From Acidobacteriaceae bacterium (GTDB lineage Bacteria > Acidobacteriota > Terriglobia > Bryobacterales > Bryobacteraceae), in contig JADCJL010000244.1 of assembly GCA_020247055.1 (NCBI GenBank), positions 1 to 34,390 on the forward strand: a stretch of 34,390 nucleotides of DNA, in the 5' to 3' direction. Of this stretch, positions 33,739 to 34,390 are shown piece after piece (the first letter of the stretch is position 1; every line of letters starts with the position of its first letter). The notes below the pieces were generated by a model that had not been told where the DNA came from, did no database searches, and saw only the letters and a list, made by a program, of their open reading frames with translations. The position numbers and the translations under genes are program-made.

Positions 33739-34390
33739 CGCTTTCGGGGAGGTAGTGAGGCCACTGGGTGGCGATGAGGCAGAGGGCGGCGATGGCGAGA
33801 CCGGCCGTGGCGAACCAGTCGCCGTAGCGGGTGTAGGGGGTGAGGTCGGAGCGCCAGCCAAAGTGCAGGGTACCGGCCATGGCCTGGAAGCCGGGGAAGG
33901 ATTGGCGGATGGCGCCGGCGGGGTCGACCGCGGCGGTAATGCCGTTGTTGGTGACGCGGAGGATCCAGCGGCGATTTTCAACGGCGCGCATGCGGACCAG
34001 TTGGAGATGCTGTTCGCGGGCGGCGGAGGCGAAGAAGTAGCCGTCGTTCGAAAGGTTGACGAAGAGTTCGGCGCCGGCGCGGGCGAACTGGCGGACGTGG
34101 TGGGGCACGGCGCTTTCGTAGCAGATAAAGGCCCCGACGGAGCGGCCGTCGACCGGGAAGGTGACCACGCGCTGGCCCGGGGCGTAGGCGCCGACCTCGC
34201 CGCTGACCTGGTTGACCCAGGAGAAGAGTTCGGGGACGTACTCGCCGAAGGGGACGAGGTAGACCTTGTCGTAGCGGGCGCCGGTTTCGCTTTTGGCGTT
34301 GACGAACTGGGCGGTGTTGAGGGCCTGGCCGGTGGCGGTGCGCGCGATGGAGCCGAAGAGCATGGGGGCGCGGAGGGCGGCGGTGATGTC
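33713..34390 (-). CDS. lnt: Apolipoprotein N-acyltransferase, 3' part (5' end beyond window)
   Basis: Only the C-terminal 225 residues are present. The nitrilase domain includes the Lys of YDKVYLVPFGEYVPE and the nucleophilic Cys of FICYESAVPH, both members of the family's Glu-Lys-Cys triad. A late membrane segment (FATAGLAIAALCLIATQ) fits Lnt. The enzyme adds the N-acyl chain to lipoproteins in the inner membrane. The frame is open through the right edge, so the N-terminal membrane domain lies outside. It is convergent with moxR and overlaps it by 26 bases. Confidence 0.92.
   Translation of the reverse strand, partial: DITAALRAPMLFGSIARTATGQALNTAQFVNAKSETGARYDKVYLVPFGEYVPELFSWVNQVSGEVGAYAPGQRVVTFPVDGRSVGAFICYESAVPHHVRQFARAGAELFVNLSNDGYFFASAAREQHLQLVRMRAVENRRWILRVTNNGITAAVDPAGAIRQSFPGFQAMAGTLHFGWRSDLTPYTRYGDWFATAGLAIAALCLIATQWPHYLPESVRAERRSS

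Overview
The window reads as a chromosomal segment of a GC-rich acidobacterium of the Solibacter/Bryobacter type (Bryobacterales). This is inferred from gene content: a Tat-exported Gfo/Idh/MocA oxidoreductase, an arylsulfatase, a PQQ dehydrogenase carrying a cytochrome c domain, a DUF1080 protein, an acetyl-xylan-esterase-like hydrolase, and cdaA-cdaR-glmM beside a Pot-type transporter. No rRNA, tRNA, phage, insertion sequence or CRISPR array was seen. Genes are tightly packed, and many overlap by 4 bases.

Layout, left to right. 1-1253 (-): frameshifted secreted alpha/beta-hydrolase, cut by the window edge. 1299-4270 (+): Gfo/Idh/MocA oxidoreductase and a two-lobed metallo-beta-lactamase-fold hydrolase. 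4308-4969 (+): ribbon-helix-helix antitoxin and PIN toxin, with repeated AATGC-type boxes over the start. 4970-5368: unexplained low-density stretch. 5369-5791 (+): small secreted protein. 5833-9114 (-): sucC-sucD-ndk and an M28 peptidase ending at an in-frame TAG. 9137-10150 (+): trpD, overlapped at its 3' end by a degenerate receiver-domain gene (-). 10495-14630 (+): zwf-opcA-pgl-capA, the oxidative pentose phosphate entry plus a CapA lipoprotein. 14781-15118 (+): hicB followed by a decayed hicA. 15322-19060 (-): PQQ dehydrogenase and sulfatase. 19296-24062 (-): dapE-lysC-dapB-dapA-dapD, preceded by a lysine riboswitch. 24336-28694 (-): cdaA-cdaR-glmM-DUF1080-HDAC. 28722-32734 (-): guaD-potA-potB-potC-potD. 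32770-33738 (+): MoxR ATPase. 33713-34390 (-): lnt fragment.

The main regulatory find is an unannotated L-box (lysine riboswitch) on the minus strand at about 24108-24302. A TTGACG -35 element formed by the stop codon of the upstream gene, and a weak -10, would start transcription at the first base of P1. The riboswitch would control the whole run from dapE to dapD, so lysine would gate aspartate kinase, dihydrodipicolinate synthase and reductase, the succinylase and the desuccinylase together.

Two further signals run across genes. First, several genes look eroded: the hydrolase (frameshift and lost nucleophile), the M28 peptidase (TAG with conserved tail beyond it) and hicA (deletions and lost catalytic His). 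Second, the plus strand is strongly C-rich from about 1 to 23 kb whatever the gene direction, is milder to 28.7 kb, then becomes strongly G-rich to the right end. No origin-like sequence was found at the switch.
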